Origin: Chryseobacterium cheonjiense
Lineage (GTDB): Bacteria; Bacteroidota; Bacteroidia; Flavobacteriales; Weeksellaceae
Length of the DNA stretch: 64,000 nucleotides
Assembly (NCBI RefSeq): GCF_012927265.1
Contig: NZ_JABBGF010000001.1
Coordinates: forward strand, 1 to 64,000
Reading direction: 5' to 3'
The notes beneath the pieces are model-generated. The model did no database searches and was not told the DNA's origin. It saw only the letters and a list, made by a program, of their open reading frames with translations. How positions within the stretch are numbered: position 1 is the first letter of the stretch; every line of letters begins with the position of its first letter. The position numbers were made by a program, and so were the translations under genes. Positions 60,717 to 64,000 of this stretch are shown here, piece after piece.

Positions 60717-61234
60717 ATGATGAAAAAGAAAAAAACCGACTTCGAATCCCGGTTCTGGTCCGGCTCCCGGAAACATTCTGCAACAGGATTGCTGGAGGCA
60801 TTTTTCCAGTTCAATAACCTGACCGAAGTAAAAGAAAGCCTCACCCTAATGGTACAGTGTTACAGAAGCAAACACGGATCAGGAAAGATCCTGCCGAAGT
60901 GTTCCATTTGTATTTGTCGTTGCGGTCGTTGGTTCGTGCCTTTTTTCTGATCTCGAAAAAAGCAAAGAAAGGGAAGTTCAAAGTTCCTCTGGAAAACCTT
61001 TCTCAAAACCTGACTTTCCTTTCAGCGGAAGAATGCCAAAATCCGGTGCAGATAATCCGGAGTGCTTTTGCCATCTGCAACTTGCAGGACTTCGATGCGT
61101 TTCTGTCGGCGATGGTGTATTTCTCGCTGGGAAGTTCAACGTGTGATGAGGAACAGAGGATCATTATTCCGTATCTCCACCTCATGAAAATGCTGGATGC
61201 CGCCTGGCTGATCGTGGAAAGGACTTCAAAATAA
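60717..61234 (+). pseudogene. Frameshifted gene of unknown function
   Basis: Two frames fit end to end: 60717 to about 60870 (MMKKKKTDFESRFWSGSRKH, then TGLLEAFFQFNNLTEVKESL) and about 60870 to 61234 in the frame one base back (KDPAEVFHLYLSLRSLVRAF, AEECQNPVQIIRSAFAICNL, LLHLMKMLDAAWLI-like end). Together they would make a protein of about 170 residues. The break lies near CACGGATCAGGAAAGATCC and equals loss of one base. It could be real decay, a sequencing error, or programmed -1 shifting; no slippery heptamer is plain. I recall similar full-length proteins in relatives but cannot verify. Confidence 0.55.
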
Positions 61235-61255
61235 ACTGTAGATTTTTAACTATAA

Positions 61256-61330
61256 AGTCACAAAAGCTTTTAACACATGAGTCACATTAGATAAAAGATG
61301 AGGCTTTGCGCATATTTTAGAACATAGAAG
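61256..61330. repeat. CACATGAGTCACATTAG repeat, third copy
   Basis: Same family as 53911-54193, same strand: CACAAAAGCTTTTAACACAT, GAGTCACATTAGAT, GCTTTGCGCATATTTTAGAA. Followed by ATTCTCTGTGAAAATCTG words. Confidence 0.7.
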
Positions 61331-61448
61331 AAAAATCAAAGATTTTTAAACTTTTGTAACACATAAATATATATAATTCTCTGTGAAAATCTGTGCTAAT
61401 CTGTATTATAAATTCTCCCACTGATCGCACGGATTTTCAGAGGATGCC

Positions 61449-61658
61449 GTGGCTTTGGGAGCCTCAGCCACCAGGCCGTTAAATTCATCATGCAAACAAA
61501 AAATCAAAGACTTTAAACTTTTGAAAGCTTTTCAGCATCAAGCATTTGACTTCTTTAAGCCACATACATATCTTTTGCCACTTTTGTGGCTTAAAAATTT
61601 CCCACGGATCGCACGGATTTCCACAGATAATGCGGTGGCTTCGGGAGCCTCAGCCACC
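61449..61658. repeat. Two GTGGCTTNGGGAGCCTCAGC palindromes
   Basis: 61449-61472 and 61634-61658 both read GTGGCTT(T/C)GGGAGCCTC then AGCCACC, inverted relative to the GGTGGCTGAGG...CCACC hairpin at 54214. Each is followed by CAG(G/A)CCGTTAAATTC. The shared flank shows a duplication of about 100 bases, period 186. Confidence 0.65.
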
Positions 61659-61707
61659 AGACCGTTAAATTTCATTATGCAAATAAAAAAAATCAAAGAT
61701 TTTTTTA

Positions 61708-61792
61708 AACTTATGTGTTCTGAAATACGTGAAAAGCTTTAACCTTTTATCTAATGTGACTCATGTGTTAAAATTCTTCTGTGACTTATGCG
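61708..61792. repeat. CACATGAGTCACATTAG repeat, inverted copy
   Basis: Reverse complement of the 54110 family: ATCTAATGTGACTCATGTGT with AGCTTTAACC before it. Opposite orientation to the copy at 61256, so both bracket the palindromes at 61449 and 61634. Confidence 0.7.
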
Positions 61793-61816
61793 TTTGCATA
61801 ATAAAATAAGCGGTCC

Positions 61817-61885
61817 GGTGGCTGAAGTTCCCATCTTAGGTGGCTGAGGTTCTCGAATTAGGTGGCTGAGGCTCTCGAAGCCATT
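61817..61885. repeat. Three tandem 22-bp units beginning GGTGGCTGA
   Basis: Units start at 61817, 61839 and 61861, each beginning GGTGGCTGA(A/G)G followed by (T/C)TC(T/C)C and AT/CG. The third ends in CTCGAAGCC, as in the hairpin at 54214-54238. The remaining part of the gap 61235-61924 holds only the repeats listed, so it has no gene of its own. Confidence 0.75.
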
Positions 61886-61924
61886 CTTTTGTTTCAAGAC
61901 GGAAGCACATCAAAAGATTTCCCG

Positions 61925-61932
61925 TAAATTTG
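61925..61932 (+). promoter_or_regulatory. -7 box TAAATTTG of mazG
   Basis: Perfect TAnnTTTG 20 bases before the mazG ATG at 61953. Confidence 0.6.
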
Positions 61933-61952
61933 TAAGACTTGAATTCTCAACT

Positions 61953-62720
61953 ATGAATACCAAACAGGAAAAACTGGAAGCTTTCGGAAGATTATTGGAT
62001 ATTATGGACGATCTGCGGGAAAAATGTCCGTGGGATCAGAAGCAAACGCTGGAATCGCTTCGGCATCTGACGCTGGAGGAAACTTATGAACTTTCGGATG
62101 CGATTTTGCAGAATGATTTACAGGAAATCAAAAAAGAGCTGGGCGATGTATTGCTGCATCTGGTTTTTTATGCGAAGATCGGTTCGGAGAAAGAAAGTTT
62201 CGATATTGCAGATGTCATTAATTCTTTAAATGAAAAACTGATTTTCCGCCATCCGCATATTTATGGCGATACCGAAGTCAAAGATGAAGAAGAGGTAAAG
62301 CAGAACTGGGAAAAACTGAAGTTGAAAGAAGGTAACAAATCAATTCTGGGCGGGGTTCCGAAGAGTTTGCCGAGTATGGTAAAAGCATACAGAATTCAGG
62401 ACAAAGTGAAAGGAATCGGCTTTGAATTTCACGATGCCGAAGATGCGTGGAAAAAAGTGGATGAAGAGATCCGCGAATTTCACGATGAAACAGACTTAGA
62501 CAAAAAAGAGCAGGAGCTGGGCGATGTGTTTTTCTCCCTGATCAACTACGCAAGGATTGTAGGCATCAATCCGGATTCTGCATTGGAAAGAACCAATATA
62601 AAATTCATTTCAAGATTTCAGAAAATGGAAAACTTAGCTTCGGAAAAAAATCTCAAGCTTGCCGATCTGTCGCTGGAAGAAATGGATGTTCTTTGGGAAG
62701 AAGCAAAACAATTGCAGTAA
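61953..62720 (+). CDS. mazG: Nucleoside triphosphate pyrophosphohydrolase MazG
   Basis: 255 residues with two MazG domains. First: CPWDQKQTLESLRHLTLEET followed by the EL-x-DA helix and KKELGDVLLHLVFYAKI; second: KVDEEIREFHDE then KEQELGDVFFSLINYARI. The E-x-x-E + E-L-G-D metal sites are complete. Hydrolyses dNTPs/NTPs and lowers ppGpp in E. coli; housecleaning of bad nucleotides. The next gene starts one base after its stop, so they share a transcript. Confidence 0.95.
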   Translation: MNTKQEKLEAFGRLLDIMDDLREKCPWDQKQTLESLRHLTLEETYELSDAILQNDLQEIKKELGDVLLHLVFYAKIGSEKESFDIADVINSLNEKLIFRHPHIYGDTEVKDEEEVKQNWEKLKLKEGNKSILGGVPKSLPSMVKAYRIQDKVKGIGFEFHDAEDAWKKVDEEIREFHDETDLDKKEQELGDVFFSLINYARIVGINPDSALERTNIKFISRFQKMENLASEKNLKLADLSLEEMDVLWEEAKQLQ

Positions 62721-62721
62721 G

Positions 62722-63801
62722 ATGAAAGTACAGAATCCGGCACCTCACAGGTTTCAGTATTTATTGGAATTTAAACAAACCGAACGGAAATGGCATTTCC
62801 CTTTTCTCGCGGCGCTGTGCATCGGAAGCTGCCTTTTCATCGGTTATTTTTCCGGAAAGCCTAACTACGGCGCACTTTCCAGTTTGGGAGCGCTTACGAT
62901 TTTATATTTTACTTCGGCTCCGATTACGCAGAGAATGATTCATCTCGCTGTCTGCGCTTTTGGAATTGTTTTTTCGTTTTCCGTGAGTTCATTTTTCGGA
63001 TTTAATGCGTATGCAGGAGCCTTGTCACTGGGTTTAGTGTCTTTTTTAGCACATTTTATATCTTCCTACTATAAAATTCCGCCGCCGGGAAATTTTTTCT
63101 TCATCATGGTTGCGGCGATGGCCAGTACTTACACCTTTGATCTGGAAATGATTCCCACGAGAGTAGGGCTTGTGGCAATGGGAGCGATATTATCCTGTTC
63201 TTTGGCTTTTTTTTACTCGGTTTTTATTGAAAAAAGCAAAGTGGTAGCCGTACCGAGAAGAAGCTTCAATAAAAGAAGATATACCAAGTTTGTAGAAAGT
63301 ACGATTATCGGTTTCTTTATGGCGCTGACGTTAATTATTGGGCATCTTTTACATTTTAACAATACTTACTGGATTTCCATTGCAGCGGTTGCGATCATTC
63401 AGGGCAGAAATTTTGAGCACGTAAGACAAAGAAATATGCACAGGATTTTAGGAACCTTTATCGGAATCGGATTTGCGTGGATTATTCTGTTATTTAACCC
63501 GGAAAAGATTGTGATGATCGTTATTATCACAGTATTACAGTTTATTATTGAACTGCTCATTGTAAGGAATTACGGTTTTGCAGTCATTTTTATCACGCCG
63601 TTAACGATTCTTCTGGCAGAAACAGCGAGCCCGGTTTATCATCCTGTTGAAGCGCTGATGCAGGCAAGGCTGATCGATACGGTCATTGGCAGCCTCATTG
63701 GTCTTGCGGCCGGATTTTTTCTGCATCATCAGCAGATTATTAATAACTTAGAGAAAAATATCAGGTTCTCTTATTTTCAGTTTAAAAAATTAAAAAAATA
63801 A
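62722..63801 (+). CDS. FUSC family membrane protein
   Basis: 359 residues from the ATG at 62722, one base after the mazG stop; a start further upstream would overlap mazG by 60 bases. Eight to ten membrane helices: FLAALCIGSCLFIGYF, LGALTILYF, HLAVCAFGIVFSFSV, FLAHFISSYY and more, then a second group from STIIGFFMALTLIIGHLLHF. YWISIAAVAIIQGRNFEHVR and RNMHRILGTFIGIGFAWIIL match the FUSC/ArAE pattern of aromatic-acid efflux proteins. Substrate unknown. Confidence 0.88.
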   Translation: MKVQNPAPHRFQYLLEFKQTERKWHFPFLAALCIGSCLFIGYFSGKPNYGALSSLGALTILYFTSAPITQRMIHLAVCAFGIVFSFSVSSFFGFNAYAGALSLGLVSFLAHFISSYYKIPPPGNFFFIMVAAMASTYTFDLEMIPTRVGLVAMGAILSCSLAFFYSVFIEKSKVVAVPRRSFNKRRYTKFVESTIIGFFMALTLIIGHLLHFNNTYWISIAAVAIIQGRNFEHVRQRNMHRILGTFIGIGFAWIILLFNPEKIVMIVIITVLQFIIELLIVRNYGFAVIFITPLTILLAETASPVYHPVEALMQARLIDTVIGSLIGLAAGFFLHHQQIINNLEKNIRFSYFQFKKLKK

Positions 63802-63803
63802 AT

Positions 63804-64000
63804 ATGTTGCGCGTTCTTGTTTTATCAGCATTCCTTTTGCTCAGCTGCAATCCCAAAGCTCAGGATTCTCAGAAGTCCGCCAATGCGCTTACCGTTGAGT
63901 TTTCTTTGCCTAAAAAGCTTAAGGAAGTTTCCGGCATTACTTTATCGAAAGATAAAAAAACAATCTGGGCTATTGAAGACCAGGGCAATAAAAATGTGAT
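63804..64000 (+). CDS. Lipoprotein, SdiA-regulated / esterase-like (partial)
   Basis: Starts at the ATG at 63804, two bases after the FUSC stop, and runs off the window. Readable: lipoprotein signal (RVLVLSAFLLLSC, lipidated Cys at residue 15), then NALTVEFSLPKKLKEVSGIT and KTIWAIEDQGN. Beta-propeller proteins of the SdiA-regulated kind begin with EVSGIT and an I-W-A-I-E-D motif like this. Third gene of the mazG operon. Only 65 codons are visible, so the family is tentative. Confidence 0.6.
   Translation, partial: MLRVLVLSAFLLLSCNPKAQDSQKSANALTVEFSLPKKLKEVSGITLSKDKKTIWAIEDQGNKNV

Noticed and set aside
61449..61742. A 97-codon open frame on the plus strand
   Set aside because: It is made wholly of two copies of the palindromic repeat and its flank (the same words appear twice, 186 bases apart); no promoter or protein-like pattern.

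Overview
The window looks like a chromosomal segment of a Flavobacteriia bacterium, most likely Chryseobacterium or a close Weeksellaceae relative. The signs are the Bacteroidota -7 promoter box TAnnTTTG in front of many genes, the near absence of Shine-Dalgarno sequences, PorV/PorQ and PorP/SprF family outer-membrane proteins, a GLPGLI protein, DUF5606 and DUF3822 proteins, and the flavobacterial style of the 23S-5S rRNA tail at the left edge. All assignments are by reading the sequence; no database search was run.

Layout. Bases 1-302 hold the end of an rRNA operon (23S tail, 5S, terminator), followed by word-like short repeats and a structured intergenic element. 0.8-8.5 kb carries a VWA protein plus an AAA+ ATPase (a conserved but poorly understood pair), a lone acyl-CoA carboxylase beta subunit, an EamA transporter and a PorV/PorQ-like protein. 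8.5-22 kb is mostly metabolism and proteolysis: uvrC, hutH, a GNAT, a subtilisin-like lipoprotein followed by a tiny cystatin-like protein, a YgiD-type dioxygenase, a YceI protein, a DPP-IV-like peptidase, an acyltransferase and a luciferase-like oxidoreductase. 22-38 kb holds sbcCD, VF530, an SlyD-type FKBP, a YchJ protein, Dcp, an SPW protein, a head-GIN lipoprotein, a kefF-kefC-like pair, a lemA-TPM-TPM operon and folA. 38-56.5 kb is core: coaD, ddl, a PASTA protein, rluD, PorP/SprF, hemW, murI, a nitroreductase divergent from an HxlR regulator, rsmD-DUF3822-Smr-YfcE, a class C serine hydrolase, a SixA-like phosphatase, and ruvX-def-DUF5606. After an accessory block (56.5-61.95 kb) core genes resume with mazG, a FUSC transporter and a lipoprotein cut by the window edge.

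The accessory block is the most unusual part. It sits between DUF5606 and mazG, is visibly AT-rich on the left, and carries a trypsin-like protease with an unrecognised N-terminal domain, a small beta-rich protein overlapping a two-helix membrane protein, an HNH-like protein, a 5'-truncated XRE-type regulator, a frameshifted gene and several families of dispersed repeats. It could be a small defence or conflict cassette, but nothing in the sequence proves this.

Two further signals stand out: a structured intergenic element present twice (559-699 on +, 3452-3577 on -, the second with a 26-bp perfect hairpin), and two unrelated tandem arrays with an exact 22-bp period (10594-10675 and 61817-61882). 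No CRISPR array, tRNA or complete insertion sequence was seen.
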